DNA from: Microvelia longipes
Taxonomy: Eukaryota; Arthropoda; Insecta; Hemiptera; Veliidae
Assembly (NCBI GenBank): GCA_018340805.1
Contig: JACMZG010001914.1
Location: 6,361,599-6,425,598, forward strand
Reading direction: 5' to 3'
DNA length: 64,000 nucleotides
The position numbers and the translations under genes were made by a program. The notes below the pieces were generated by a model, which saw nothing but the letters and a program-made list of their open reading frames with translations, ran no database searches and had not been told where the DNA came from. Positions 1 through 13,700 of the stretch are shown here, in pieces (the stretch's first letter is position 1; each line of letters starts with the position of its first letter).

Positions 1-486
1 CTTTTAGGGTTCCTAAATCACACCTACAGTATCTCAGAGATATCACTAGATAACATTGTGTAAGTTACTTTTAGGGTTCCTAAATCACACCTACAGTATC
101 TCAGAGATATCACTAGATAACATTGTGTAAGTTACTTTTAGGGTTCCTAAATCACACTACAGGATCTACCTAGATCATTGTGTAAGTACTTTTAGGGTTC
201 CTAAATCACACCTATCTACTAGATAACATTGTGTAAGTTACTTTTAGGGTCCTAAATCACACCTACAGTATCTCAGAGATATCACTAGATAACATTGTGT
301 AAGTTACTTTTAGGGTTCCTAATCACACCTACAGGATCTAAGAATATCGCTAGATAACATTGTGTAAGTTACTTTTAGGGTTCCTAAATCACACCTACAG
401 GATCTAAGAGATATCACTAGATAACATTGTGTAAGTTACTTTTAGGGTTCCTAAATCACACCTACAGTATCTCAGAGACATCACTA
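1..486. repeat. 67-bp tandem satellite, about 7 copies
   Basis: A unit beginning CTTTTAGGGTTCCTAAATCA recurs every 67 bases from the first base of the window, so the array probably extends further left. Several copies have small deletions and one is strongly shortened. Each unit contains a short inverted motif (TTAGG...CCTAA). No coding capacity is seen. The last copy is cut short and runs into a dispersed repeat. Confidence 0.93.
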
Positions 487-690
487 AATATTCTTATAAA
501 GGAAAACGTGAAAAATACAAATGAAAACACAAGCAACGTGCGGGTGGATGAAATCAATAGATTTTTTATTACCTTAACTCACTTTTGGAAGAGGTTACAC
601 AGAGCCCATGAGAGCCCTAAAAAGATGTTTCACGCCTATCAATGTATTGAGATAGACTATGCCCCCTTTCATATACATCTCTATAAGTGC
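487..690 (-). repeat. Dispersed repeat family D, partial copy
   Basis: This stretch (cacttttggaagaggtta, agagcccatgagagcc, then ccccctttcatatacatct) matches 1911-2232 in the same orientation, and 22890-23205 and 46385-46700 in the opposite orientation. It is therefore a dispersed element of roughly 300-400 bp. I see no terminal repeats or conserved reading frame. The adjoining open frame of 122 codons runs from the satellite through this repeat into a TA microsatellite and is not a gene. Confidence 0.7.
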
Positions 691-697
691 TACTCCG

Positions 698-699
<2 letters not shown>

Positions 700-779
<80 letters not shown>

Positions 780-780
780 A
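700..780. repeat. (TA)n microsatellite
   Basis: About 35 uninterrupted TA dinucleotides. Simple-sequence repeat of no evident function. Confidence 0.97.
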
Positions 781-1095
781 GTATTATTATTTTAAGTCCT
801 AATTAAGTTAAGTAATCATCCAAGTGAGTTGAAATTGGGCATGACTGTATCCTTTTTTATAATGATTTTTCATATCTGGATTTTTTCATAATTTGAGGAC
901 GAATTCGAGTCTATATATAGTGGTGAGGATAGTTGTAGTGAATCTAATAATTTGAGAAAAGTCCCGATGTACCCATTTTTTTAAAAAATTATTTATTTGA
1001 GCAATTACTTTGTAAATCGTTTGAAAATAAAAATAAGTATAATTAAGTTATTAACTAACAATCATTATTATTGTGATTAATAGGAAATAAAATAG

Positions 1096-1270
1096 GACCC
1101 TTTTAGAGCTGAATTCAATTATTCCTTTGAGTAATTGACCCTTTTAAAGCTGAATTCAATTATTCCTTTGAGTAATTGACCTTTTTAGAGCTGAATTCAA
1201 TTATTCCTTTGAGTAATTGATCCTTTTAGAGCTGAATTCACTTATTTCTTTCAGTATTCAATCCTTTTAG
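1096..1270. repeat. 41-bp tandem repeat, 4 copies plus a partial
   Basis: The unit cccttttagagctgaattca, continuing to gagtaattga, is repeated with a 41-base period. The last copies diverge. The array stops where the perfect hairpin at 1274 starts. Confidence 0.88.
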
Positions 1271-1273
1271 GCT

Positions 1274-1346
1274 CGTATTCAAAGACATCTTCCTAACATT
1301 TTCCTAAAGGAACAAGGAAAATGTTAGGAAGATGTCTTTGAATACG
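1274..1346. repeat. Perfect 32-bp inverted repeat, 9-base loop
   Basis: The left arm 1274-1305 (cgtattcaaagacatcttcc...) is the exact reverse complement of 1315-1346, separated by nine bases. It would form a very stable hairpin in RNA or single-stranded DNA. It sits exactly at the edge of the 41-bp tandem array. It is not followed by a T tract and no gene ends here, so I do not call it a terminator. It is either a tiny foldback element or a recent inverted duplication. Confidence 0.93.
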
Positions 1347-1584
1347 GGCCTTAGTTTCAGCACCAAATCAATTTAGTAAATAACTCTTCCAAGACTGAAT
1401 TTGAGTAATTGTATTAGCAATAACCATTTTAGAACTGAATTCACTTTTGCATTCAGACATTACCACTTTCAGAAACCAATTCTATGAATCCTTTCAGGTA
1501 TTAACCTCCATATAGTAACTTGATTTATTAATTTTTTGTTAATAACCTACCAATGAGGTTTATGAGATGTAAATATTGTTTTGT

Positions 1585-1890
1585 AATGATGTATATTTTA
1601 TGTCCCTAGAGATGTAAAGACACAGTTGATAAATAATGCATACTTTATGTTCCTAAAGATGTAAAGGCACAGTTGATAATGTATATTTTATGTCCCTTGA
1701 GATGTCAAGACACAGTTAATAATGCATACTTTATGTTCCTAGAGATATAAAGGCAGAGTTAATAATGTATATTTTTATGTCCCTAGAGATGTAAAGACGC
1801 AGTTGTTAAATAATGCATAATTTATGTTCATAGAGATATAAAGACACAGTTGATAAATAATGTATATTTTATGTCCATAAAGATATAGGT
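1585..1890. repeat. Degenerate tandem repeat (tttatgtccctagagatgta)
   Basis: About six imperfect units of roughly 50-65 bp carry tttatgtycctagagatgta followed by aagacacagttgataaataa. Spacing varies because of indels. Confidence 0.85.
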
Positions 1891-1910
1891 TATAATATAA
1901 TCATATATTA

Positions 1911-2232
1911 GCATAGAGATATTATTACTAGAGAGGCCCTATAGGTTACATTTTAAAACATTGAAAAAGTAACCTGACCACTTTCGCTTATAAATATAAT
2001 CAAATAATCAGTAAAAAATTACGATAACATATATAGTAAAACGTTATAAATACAAATCAAAACACATACAATGTGCAGGAAAACAATTGATTTGTTATAA
2101 ACTCAACTCACTTTTAGAGGAGGTTTCGCTGAGGTTACACAGAACCCCCTGAGAGCCCCAAAAGGATGTTTCAGGTTTTGTAATGTATTTATATAGGCTA
2201 TGCCCCCTCTAGTATATATCTCTATATCTTAG
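1911..2232 (-). repeat. Dispersed repeat family D
   Basis: It runs from gcatagagatattattacta to ccccctctagtatatatct and matches 22890-23205 and 46385-46700 in reverse orientation. No coding potential. Downstream to 2930 I see only AT-rich DNA with A-runs and nothing assignable. Confidence 0.75.
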
Positions 2233-2935
2233 AGGTGGAAAAACACAGATGTATTAAAATTGTACATTTTATGTCCCTAAAGATGTAAAGTTTAAAGCCA
2301 TTATGTTTGTCAATTTAGTCAAATGTAAAAAGATTCGCATTTAATAAATAAAATTATCTAATGTTAGTATATGATATATTTTTAGTTCCCTTTACTTCCA
2401 ACCAATAAAATAAAATGAAAATGCAAAAAAGAAAAAAAAAAGAAGATAAAAGATCAACATGTTATGCGAAAGCGGTGCATGTTTAGAAAATAAAGAGCCA
2501 TAGCAGGGATACTGTTATGGTAAATTTAAAAAAAAAAAAAAAAAACTTCCAACCAATAGGTTAAGCTATTTGTCCAAAAATTGAACCAATGAGGAAGATG
2601 CATGTTTGCCAAATATATTTTTATTTAAAAGTATACTACATTTAATGAATAATAGAACTTGCAAATTTTTTTAGAATGTTCCAATTATTTTTAATTAATT
2701 TTTAAAATTTACTGTTGTTGGGGCGTGTTGTTCATGGCGAGACTGTATCGCACCACAGCGGATTTATTTAGAACTTTTTATGGTTATCATTTGTTGCTTA
2801 ACATACCTTTTATTTTCAGACTCCTGGCTCTAGAGAATCTTGAGAATAAAAATTAGCCACTTAGTCAGAAGTCCAACAATATCTATATTAAAATTAATAT
2901 GTCAAAACAAACATGAATCTGTTACTAAGTAACCG

Positions 2936-3660
2936 GGGCGACCCTAATCTGCAGAACAAGGTTTTCAAATATTTTGCAGAATTAGATCTATTTTGCAGAA
3001 CAGGTACTTCTAAGGAAGCTAAAGCGTTGAAACTTTGTATGATTAATACAATACACATAAAAATACATTCCTACAAATTTCAACTCATTCGTACACCATC
3101 AGCCGCCCCCAGAGTATTTTGCAGAATGAGATCTATTTTGCAGAACATGTACTTCAAAGAAAGAAAATGCATTGAATCTTTGTATAATTAATAAAAAATA
3201 CACCTAAAAACACATCACTACAAACTTCAACTCATTCATACATCTGCCGCCCCCAGAATATTTTGCAGAATAAGATCTATTTTGCAGAACATGAACTTCA
3301 AAGAAAGCAAATGCGTTGAAACTTTGTATAATTAATAAAATACACCTAAAATCACATCCTTAAAAATTTCAACTCATTCGTACATCATCTGCCGCCCCCA
3401 GAGTATTTTGACGAATGAGATCTATTTTGCATAACGGCTACTTTCAAGGAATCTAAAGCGTTGAAACTTTAAATAATTAATAAAAAAAATGCCTAAAAAC
3501 ACATTCTTACAAATTATAACTCATTTGTACACCATCTGCCGCCCCCAGAGTATTTTGCAGAATGAGATCTATTTGGCAGAACGGGTAATTCCAAGATAGC
3601 AAATGTGTTGAAACTTTGTATAAATACCAAAATACACCTAAAAACACATCACCTCTAACC
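2936..3660. repeat. Tandem repeat of about 150 bp, about 5 copies
   Basis: The unit contains attttgcagaatgagatcta, then gcgttgaaactttgtataat, aaatacacctaaaaacacat and ctgccgcccccagagtattt. It recurs at an interval of roughly 150 bases. The open frame over the first copies simply follows the repeat and is not a gene. Confidence 0.88.
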
Positions 3661-4260
3661 ACCTTTTTGGTGGACACTTTATATGAAACACCCTGTATAA
3701 CAGGGTGGTCCAGCTAAGGAGGACAAGACCTTTTTCTCGGAAACTATAACAGCTAGAAGGATGCGGTTTTCGGCGTTGGATTCAATGTAATAGTGAGCAG
3801 ATGAGAAAAATCCGATTTCGGGCAAGCTTTGCGCCTGTCATAGAGATGTTAATGCTAACTTTTTTAATTTTATAGTTAGGTTTAGGGAACTTTTTTTGTT
3901 CTTTAAAGAATGTAAAATAAGGACTATTAGTGAAGACCGCATCAAAATCGGACAATTTTTCACCGAGCTATGATGAAAAAACATTTTTTTAAAATTTAGT
4001 TTACTTCGGCGCCATTTTGGATGATGTTGCATTTAAATAAAATTTATTATACGGACATATTTTTAACCTATAATCTTTTGATTTAGTGAATTTCCTTTGG
4101 AAAATTTTTCAATCAACATACCTACCTTATTGAAAACCAGGTCTGCGTTACGTCAATTTTTTAGGGACGCTGAATCGAATAAAACCGGTCCGGAGTCGAT
4201 ACGACCACCGAAAGAATAGCATTTATTGATCTTTGTATTAGTGCTGAAAATATGCAAAAC
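3661..4260. other. Non-coding, possible degraded mobile element
   Basis: It begins with a small hairpin (accacc...ggtggt-like) and the phrase tatgaaacaccctgtataac, which is common at the edges of insect repeats. No reading frame or terminal inverted repeat could be completed. I see no gene here. Confidence 0.35.
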
Positions 4261-4389
4261 TGGTTAAGGAAGTGCAAGCATAGTTATGTACAATCGATAT
4301 TGGATGAACAGGCGCATAATCATTTGCTGGAAATGCCATAAAGCATAAACCGAACGCCAGAATTGTTTAACTGGAGTTCTAATAATAGA

Positions 4390-4811
4390 CCAAGAGCCCA
4401 GGGGTGTTTTGTTAATAAAAAGTGTAATGGCTGGAAATGGGTTTAATTTTTCGTAAATACCTTCCTGAACAAGGATCTGCAATTCTGCCAACTCGTATCG
4501 GATGGGTGTCCCAGGCAGAACGCACTTTACATGTCAAATTTACCACCCAAGTTAACAAACAGTGTAATGGCTGGAACCGGTCTCAATTTTTCGTAAATAT
4601 CATCCTGAACAAGGATCTGCAATTCTGCCGACTCGTATCGGATGGGTGTCCCAGGCAGAACCTTTGACCCCTAAAGGGCGTTCTTCCTGGGACACCCATC
4701 CGATACGAGTCGACAGAATTGCATATCCTTGTTCAGGAAGATATTTACGAAAAATTGTGACCGGTTCCAGCCATTACACTCTTTATTAACAAAACACCCC
4801 TGGGCTCTTGG
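4390..4811. repeat. Foldback element, 133-bp arms plus an internal direct copy
   Basis: Arm 4390-4522 (caagagcccaggggtgtttt ... cccaggcagaacg) is repeated in reverse complement at 4679-4811. A third, direct copy lies at 4545-4661. The two inner copies, 4545-4661 and 4679-4811, face each other across a short centre with acctttgacccctaaagg. No intact protein is encoded. It looks like duplicated and inverted pieces of a transposable element. Confidence 0.85.
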
Positions 4812-5931
4812 ACTATAAGTCTCGGATTAAAAAATTTCTTTCCGTTTATTATTTTATTAGCCTTATTCTTTCTTTACTTGCACTTTTGCGCCCATGCCGT
4901 CTCTTCCTCTTAAATATCAATAATGGATTAAGTATTTTTTTCTTCTACAAATGCACGCCTGCATTCACCGGCCTTGCAGCCCTGATAGCTACGCCCCTAC
5001 GAATAAAAATGTTATTCGATGGAATATTTGTTAAATGAATACATGTCTGACATATTAATATATGAATTAAATACTTCATATTTATTCACAGCTACCTGTG
5101 TAAACTCTAAAATAAATTGTAAACAAAAGACATCCGTTGTCTGTTTTGTATACTCATTTTCTTCTCGTTTTTAATCGCATTAAATAAATATTAAATTTTA
5201 ATATTTTCTTAACAAATATTTCGTAAAATATTGTTTTCATTTTGGAAATGGAAAACAAAGGAAGACGAAAGCGTAGGTGGCGCATCTAGAAGGTTCGTAA
5301 ACAAACCAATGGTACCCGCTTCGTGGGTGGTCGGCTTTTCAAAATAAAAAATGTGCGTCCTGCCTTGGGTTATTTCATTTTTTTTTAATTTTTAAGTACA
5401 ACTTATTAATCGGAATTTGTGTGAGCCATGAAACTATAAGACTGGGTATTAAACGAAGTAATGTGTTTTGGCGTTAATATTTGAGGGAAGCAACAAGTGA
5501 GTATAACTTGTTGAACATAATTTTTTAAAGATGTATACATTTTGTGTGAATTCGTTTCTTGTTAATGTTTCTTCAGGTTTTTTTTTATTTATACTTAATA
5601 TATTTTTAATTGAAGTATAGTGGGATAGAATCAACTTCTATTCTTGTATAGTTTTAAAAATATCTTGGAGATATGATAAGTTGTTATGGACGAAGTCACT
5701 GCTTGCATACTAAATTACTTGAGTTTTTCTTTACTAACTGCGATTGTGAACAATGAGTGATAACTATAAAACCACTTAAAATTTAATTTATGATGTAAGT
5801 TGTTATTGACGTAAGTTGTACTTTGTCAGGTTGAAGAAGTATGATTGATTGTGTGTGGTCTGATCTCTGTGGCAGCTGATGAAGGTATAGTTGTAGAGTT
5901 TAAGGAGCTGTTCATCCGAGAGCTTATTAAG
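4812..5931. other. AT-rich region upstream of smo; putative 5' flank
   Basis: No conserved reading frame, repeat or recognisable core promoter was found. It must contain the smo promoter and 5' untranslated sequence unless non-coding exons lie further left. The transcription start cannot be placed by eye. Confidence 0.3.
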
Positions 5932-6039
5932 ATGTGGTCTACAGTATGGATTATTTTTGGATTGTACGGCATTTGTCTATCGAGCTATGTAGGAGGAGGT
6001 GAAAGAAAAGAAAAAACTAAAGGATTTAGTGTAATGAAG
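5932..6039 (+). CDS. smo: smo exon 1: start codon and signal peptide
   Basis: ATG at 5932 opens a typical secretory leader, [18 protein letters not shown], followed by a Gly/Lys-rich stretch ending in ATG AAG at a donor GTAATT. The phase (0) matches exon 2. The leader is what Smo needs to place its cysteine-rich domain outside the cell. The frame is open further upstream, but no upstream ATG gives a better leader. The sequence itself is not conserved between species, so the call rests on the leader, donor and phase. Confidence 0.75.
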
Positions 6040-9000
6040 GTAATTTATCTATTTCTTCTACTGTTTTGGTTTTGATCCCCTCCCAACTCCACCTAAAATC
6101 TGAAAGGGGAAGATTCCATTGGTTAAATCTTTGGACCTCTCCTTAGCCTCTCTTGGATGGATTGGTATAAATTGATATAACTTCTTCTGTCACTGATCTA
6201 AACCAAAATTGTTTGATACTCATGAAGATTACAGTATATTTTTCAATTTTTCATTGTTAAACATTACAGATGTTTTTCATTGGATCTCCTCTATTTGCTC
6301 TCTAAGTATTGGGTTTTATTTTTTTTGTTTCTATAATTGGAAAATGAATGTTACCAAATTACTTTAATGATACCAGAGTACTTAATAAAATCGGTCTTAG
6401 ATAGCAAATGGGTAGGGGAATACGAGAATCTACATTTAGTTGATGAGGACTACTTTTAACATAATTTTAATTAAAAACGTTAAAATACAATTTAAAATGC
6501 TTAAAGTATTGTAACCCACCGATATTTATATTATTTTTTTCATGAATAATCAATCATTAATTAATAATAGAACTCAATAATTCAGCAACTGGAAATATTG
6601 CCAACTTCGTTAAAAAACATTTTATTTAGTCATGTCGCCAGCAGTAGTTAAGACCACCAGTGAACCGGCTTTTGAGTTATATAGAGTGCTCCTTCTATAT
6701 ATAGTATTATTATTAAAAATTACTTTTTTGTCCCACAAACTGCATGTCTTACTTTATGTATTTTTTATTACATGTTTATTGCATGTTTAATATAAAATAT
6801 TGTTATTTTAATTTAACTATATTAATACACTGTTAGCTTGTCATTATTTACTTTTTCTGTTAAGATGTAAGATTTATATGTTAAGTGTTTAATTGTTTTA
6901 CTTTGTTATACTAGTTCTTTTTTTAATATCTTTTTTAATAATTTAGTCTGCCAACTACCCTCCAACTCACGGCTGGAGAGCTTTCCTTAATGATTTATAC
7001 TTTGAGGGAACGCTGAAATGACTCTACGAGTTCAAGCTTAAAAAATTAAGCATTTATATCATGTAATAAAAAATCATTTTGAAAATTTAATTTGTTGATT
7101 AGTTTTATTGTTTAGCATTATTATCTTTATTGCAGGAACTAGAAGGAGAAAGGAGTGTTAGAGTAGCTCGACCCATGCCTCTATCTTGGTCTAAAGAAAG
7201 ATCTTTACTATCAAGGTTTAACCTTGATAACAGTCAACACTGTAAGAAACCTGCCACGTGTATGAGGTTAAACTATTCTACATGTATGGGAGTCAGACTG
7301 CCTTACAGTGAAACTTCATTAGATTTGGTAGATGGTCTTGTTTCTCAAGAACAAGCTCAGGTAACTATTGCATGCTATTGGTTCTCATCTCTCTTAAAAT
7401 TTTCATTACTAGAGGTTGACAAGTATAAGTTGGGATGAGTGTTCTGGCGTTGATTGGAAAATGGGGGTACAGTCAGGTTCTATAAAAATTCTAAAAAAAT
7501 TGGTGTTCCGCATGTCAGACAAATGTCCATTCAAATGTGTGTTTCCGTGCTTATCAATCCATTTATTAGTAAAACGTTATGAGGTTAGGGTTATGATAAA
7601 TAAAACAACATTTAAGCTTTTGACAGTATGATTAGATCTTCATCAGAAAGTGTTTAAAAACAAACCTAATCATACGGTCAAAAGCTTAAATGTTGTTCTA
7701 TTTATCATGACCAAAACCTCATAACTTTTTACTATTTTTTTATACGTATCGTCGATAATTGCTATTTGTTATAATCCATTTATTGCTTAAGTTTTCGGTT
7801 TATGCTTTATAATTTGAGCAGTTACTCAATTATCAAACAACTACTTGTAACTTATTTTTCCTGTATTTTTCAAAGTAAATACGCCCAATTATCCTGTTGG
7901 CTTTACAAAACAATGCTTCTAAAATTGGCATTGCACACAATTATTAGCACCAGTTTGTTTCTTTTAAAGTTTTTCACTAGTTGACTAAAGTGTTTGCATA
8001 AATTGTTTAGGAGCAGTTAGATGAGTGGAGAAGACTGATACATGTGCCTAAATGTTGGGCTGTCATACAGCAGTTCCTGTGTGCACTGTACATGCCTAGG
8101 TGTGAGAATAACACTGTCTATCTGCCTTCACAGGTAAAACCACATTTCTTAATTTATTTATGTCATGTAAAGATTACGATTGGAAAAATATTATAAAGCT
8201 ATCTTTTACGATGATATTTTGTTCTGCAACACAGTAATTATAGTATGACACGGTTAAAGTCAGTTGACAGCGTGTCAACTGGTCCAGTTGAGGAGCCAAT
8301 AAGGTTACTCCTCGATGTTAAAACACGCCCACCATTGCATATCAGACAAACCTTATTACTTCCTCAACACTATTTTACTACTCTGTCAATTGATTTTAAC
8401 TGTGTGTTTTACCCTAAACTAGTTGTCAACGAAACTATGCTAACCCTAATACTTGTAACAATAATTGTTGTTGTATTATTCAATACAGTGTCAAAAAAAA
8501 AAAAAAAAAGTTTTACCCTAAACTAGCAGACATTTCTATAAAGTAGAAGAATGGATGGAAAATCCCACTGAAGTAAAGTGCAAACTCAGCTTAACAAAAT
8601 GATTAGAATGACCTCAAAAGTTCCCTGGTTTATAAAGGAACTCAAATCTCGACAAGGATTCTAATGTACCAAGTGGCAATGAATTCTACCTAAAAACTAC
8701 TAAACTTAAGAACAGAATAATTAAATTCTAAAAATTTTCAAATATGTTTGCTTGCGGCATTCTGTAAAACCAAATCGGGAATTTTTAGTTGCAACATAGT
8801 TATAGAATAAGTCCAATCTAAATTAAAAAGGTCTGTTAAATAGTACTCAGCGTAAAAAATTAATGTGTTGAAACATGGGAAAATCTTGTGAGGGAAGAAA
8901 TATCCTCCCAGCAAGATTAAAAAAACTTACTAAATCCTTATTGGATTTTAGTTAGTTGGTTACATTTGTTTTGGTCATGATCAGTTGAAAGCCCGGCAAA

Positions 9001-10694
9001 TATTAGTGTGGAAAGCAGTTCTATTGGTTCATTCAACTATACTAATAATATTGACTATAGTAACACAAGCTCTATCTTATGTATGGTTAAAAGTAGATTT
9101 TTTAAAAATATTATCTTAAAAAAAGTATGTATTTATTTACCTACAGTGTTAATGAGGTAGGGATTTTTTTGTTTTCAAAAGAAAGGCTTTGCATCAGCTA
9201 TTCAGATTGGTCAATCTCAAAAACAGCTGATAGCCACAAGATTTATAAACTAAAAAATTGGGTAAGAGGTACCTCAGAACTTTTCCTCGTCACATCGGAT
9301 TCGCTACGCTCATCCTCCCTGCTTCGGACTCACTTCACTCGTCCTGAAAATATACAAGCCATTAAATTTATATTGCAACACTGCCCTCACTTAGTAAATG
9401 CAAACAGTTTTATTTCAAGTGGTTACCCATCCAGACACTGATCACTTATGATGCTGCTTAACTTTTATGATCCAACACAAATTATGGATGTTGTATAGAA
9501 ACAAATCTTGGTGTACTTATTACATCGTAAAGATATACACTTGTATCAAATTTCAACTTAATCAAATTATTTTCTGTTTTTTTACAATTTAAAAAAAATA
9601 ATAAAAATTGAACTAATGTTTATAATGAGATGAATCTTGGCACATGTTAGTCTTATACATGGCTACATACATGTTAAATCTCAAATTTCCACTTTTTATA
9701 GTTTTTTAAATTTTTTTCTGAGTCTTTATTGCTAGCTATTGATGTCATAAAAATCTGGATAGCACAACTACAGCTATAGACTGATTTTTCTACAATGTTT
9801 CAACTCTCTAGCATAAATACACTGGGAGCTACTATGATAAAAGACAGATACCCACACATACAGACACAACTTTGTGAAATTAAGTCAGGAGGTTTTAAAA
9901 AACTTGAACGGATGATTCTGGTGACATCATGGTTTCAGTTTTTTGCCAATACAATACTTTTCCTATGGTATAAATGAGGAAAATTAAAATAGTACAAAAC
10001 ATCTGAAACCAATGAGTCCAAAATGTACAAGAGAAGGTTAGATTTTACCATCTTATTTAATTACTATAAGGTAAAGAAAGACTTTTATTCTACAATGTTT
10101 TTTATAAACAGGAACAATATATTTCAATCCATTTGGATCATCTTCAGGAACTAAAAAACAAAAGTACAAAAATATCACTAAAACATACAAAAGTACAAAA
10201 TACAAAATAATAAGACAGGAACCAAACATTAATGTCAAGTATTAGACTTAACAAATTATACTTACTATAAAACTACTAAAAAAGCTACATTAACAATAAA
10301 TAAAAAACTAAAAACAAATCAACAGAAATAAAAGAGTTAAAAAGATTATAAACAAAAGAAACCAAAAGGAGAGGTAACACAACAAAAACAAAACTTAAAG
10401 ATCTTATTTATTTATTTTAAAAAATTGAACAAACAATAAATAAATAAATAAATAAATAAATATGTATATTTATACATCAATAAAGAAAAACAGATTAACA
10501 ATTATACATGCATGATTGATGTAAGAGTCCTCAAGAAATGATTCTGAGCGAGGACTCTGCTTAGAACCCGTACAGATTATATTTTATTTATACAATTTTG
10601 TTAATTCGTAATAAATATATAAATTTGAAACAAACAATTTTTATTTAAAATTAAAAAAAAAATAAAAGGAGGGAGAGAATAAGTTAGAGAGAGT

Positions 10695-10729
<35 letters not shown>

Positions 10730-13700
10730 TGAAAGGGGGAAAGGTGGTGATACAGAGTATTTACCACAAAGTAATATTAGAGGCTGTTGCTATTTATCTA
10801 TATGCCATTTATTTAAAATGACATATAAATAAATAGCATACAAATAAATATAAATTATTTTTCTATGGAAAAGTTATTGTTTATGTTTTTACACTTATCT
10901 TATTACTATAATATGAAACATTATGAAATAGTGATTCTTAACTTGTATGTTAGACTGACTATGCATAGTGTTATCAAAGTCTAAATTATATATTAGTGTG
11001 TTAATATAATATTATAATATGATAATTATTTTATGTTGTTATAATATACTTTTTTATTTATTATTATCAATTTAATGTACGTATTTCGGTATTTAATTTT
11101 ATACTATTTGTTTTAAGGTTATTTATATTATTAACTATTTTTAAATTTAGGTCTTTATATTATTTTTATATCAATTTTTAGGTTTGTTAGAGGATATTGA
11201 TTCAAATAAATATTTACTAAGAGCTTTTTTAAATGCATTTAATTTTTTATCAGATTTAAGTAAAATTGGTAATTCATTATAGAAAGCAGGTCCTTTATAG
11301 CAAGCATGGTTTTGCTTTTTTGATGTCTTGCAGAATGGCGGAACAACTGTTAATGTTTCTTTACCTCTAGTTGGATAGACGTGTGACATTAGTATTTTGT
11401 CACTTTTATAATAATTTATAAGAACAGATTTTTTGAACAACTGTGAAAGTGGCAAAACACCGAAGTCTATAAACAAGTCATCAGTGTTAGATGTTATAGG
11501 TCTAAATAATATTATTTTGATTATTCTTTTTTGAGCTATATATAAAGGTTCTAGGTGTGTTTGCGCTGCGCTGCCGTACGCTATTATTCCATAATAGAGG
11601 ATTGATTCTACGAGCGCGTAATAAACAGAACGCAATACTTGTATTGTTACGAATTTTCTTAATTGTACAAAACTATAGACCATTTTCCGTATTTTTTTTA
11701 CTATCAACTCTATATGGTTACAATAATTTAGGTTTTGATCAATATGAAGGCCTAAGTATTTTATAGTTTGTGTTTTTCCTATTTCATGACTGCAATTGCA
11801 GTTATTATAATTATTAAGTAAACAGTCGGGAGAATGTACAAGGACTTTGTACCCAGGTGATGGCTGATTTCGAGAGTCAATTGAAAAAGTGACGAATTTC
11901 GTTTTTTCTAAATTCAGTGATAAACGCTGACATGTAAGCCACCAATGAACTATTGATAAGCCACGAGAAGCTTTAGAAAAAGTCTCAATCCAGGTATTAC
12001 CACTAAAAGTTAAGACGCTGTCATCAGCAAATGCTTGAGAAAAGTTATACACTTCATCCATGGTAAGCATTTCATTCACATAAATTAAAAATAAAATAGG
12101 CCCCAATACACTTCCTTGGGGCACTCCTACCCCGCTTGTTAACACAATTGAGTCACTGAGAGTACCTGCTACTTTAACTTGTTGAGTTCTGTTTGTGAGA
12201 TAACTCTTAAACCAATTATAGCATGTTCCTCTGAATCCCATATCATACATCTTACGCAACAAGATTGTGTGACTGACGGTGTCAAAAGCCTTTTGCAAGT
12301 CTAAGAAGACTGACAAAACATTCTGACCTACATCTAATTCGTCCACAATCTGTTTCGTGAGGTTATATATGGCATCAGAAGTGCTTGTATTTGATTTAAA
12401 CCCGAACTGATTCGCAGCAATCAAATTATGTTTATACATGAAGTTAAGCATTCTAGATTTCATGCACTTTTCAAGGATTTTTGAAACATTAGAGAGGAGA
12501 GAAATAGGCCTGTAGTTAGAAGAAATCGACGGATCGCCCTGTTTAAATAAAGGCGTCACAATAGTTTGTTTTAGCTTATCGGGAAATATACCTGAAGTTA
12601 GAGATAAACTACATAAATATTTAATAGGCTCGCTTATATTTTCTATACTAGCTTTGAGATATTCTAATTTGATTCTATCACTTCCAGCAGATTTGTCATT
12701 TTTTAATTCTTTTATGTACTGTTTTATTTCTTTTAATGTAATTTCATTTAGATGAATGGACTTGACTATATTAGTTTTATTTATGTTTTGTGAAAAATGC
12801 TGAGTTTTTGACCTGTAATCCGGTAATTTGTTTGTCAAATCAATACCAATAGTAGAAAAAAATTTATTTAATTTATTAGCTATTTCTTTATGATCAGTGA
12901 TTGTTTTGTTGTCGTCTGTCAGTTTTGTTATTTCTGTTTTACTTTTCTTTGATCTACCTAAGCTTTCATTAATCACATTCCATACGTCTGCAGGATTTTC
13001 AGATTTTTCTAATTTATTTTTATAATAATTGGTTTTCGTTATTTTAATTAATTTATTTAAGTGATTTCTATAAGTTTTATATTTGTTTAAAAGTTCAGAG
13101 TTGAATGGTTGTAATTTGCATCTATCTTTAAGCCTATCTCTGCGCCTAATAGAAATTATAAGAGCCGATGTTATCCATGGTTTAAGTTTTATAGCCTTAT
13201 TGTGAGATACTTTATTTCTAACTACATTTGTACTTCGTCTGATTGCATCCGATATTTTATCAATGAATATCTCTGAGGCGGCATTACAATCATCAGTGGA
13301 ATAAAGCTTTTTCCAGTCAATTTCAGAAATATTCTTTGATAAAACATCTTCATTAACTTGTTCTCTATAAATGAAAGGATCACGATTAACGGTTTTATTA
13401 GTAGTATTTGAATGATTAAGTTTAGAGAGTATAATAAGCCCTACCGGATTATGATCAGTAACTTTACTATCAAGACAGAATGATTCGATCAAATCAAGTT
13501 CTGTTTTGTTAATTTTAATCATAATATGATCTAAGCAAGAATTTTCCCGCGTAGGAGTATTCACTATACTTATAAACCCATATTCGGACAATAAGTCTAG
13601 ATAGTTATCAGCTAATCTGTTTTTACTCAATATATCTATATTGAAGTCACCAATAAGTATATGAGGATTTAAACTCTTTGAAATGGTTAAATAATTTTCT

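Noticed and set aside
1..486. TTAGGG in every satellite unit, like a telomere
   Set aside because: It occurs once per 67-bp unit, not as tandem TTAGG; ordinary satellite.
427..795. 122-codon open frame ending in a long Tyr-Ile repeat
   Set aside because: It runs across satellite, dispersed repeat and a TA microsatellite; the repeat dipeptide is just translated TATA.
2913..3191. 92-codon open frame
   Set aside because: Follows the ~150-bp tandem repeat and is not conserved in the other units.
5845..5931. Upstream extension of smo exon 1 in the same open frame
   Set aside because: The extension lacks an ATG in a good place and would bury the signal peptide; ATG at 5932 gives the expected leader.
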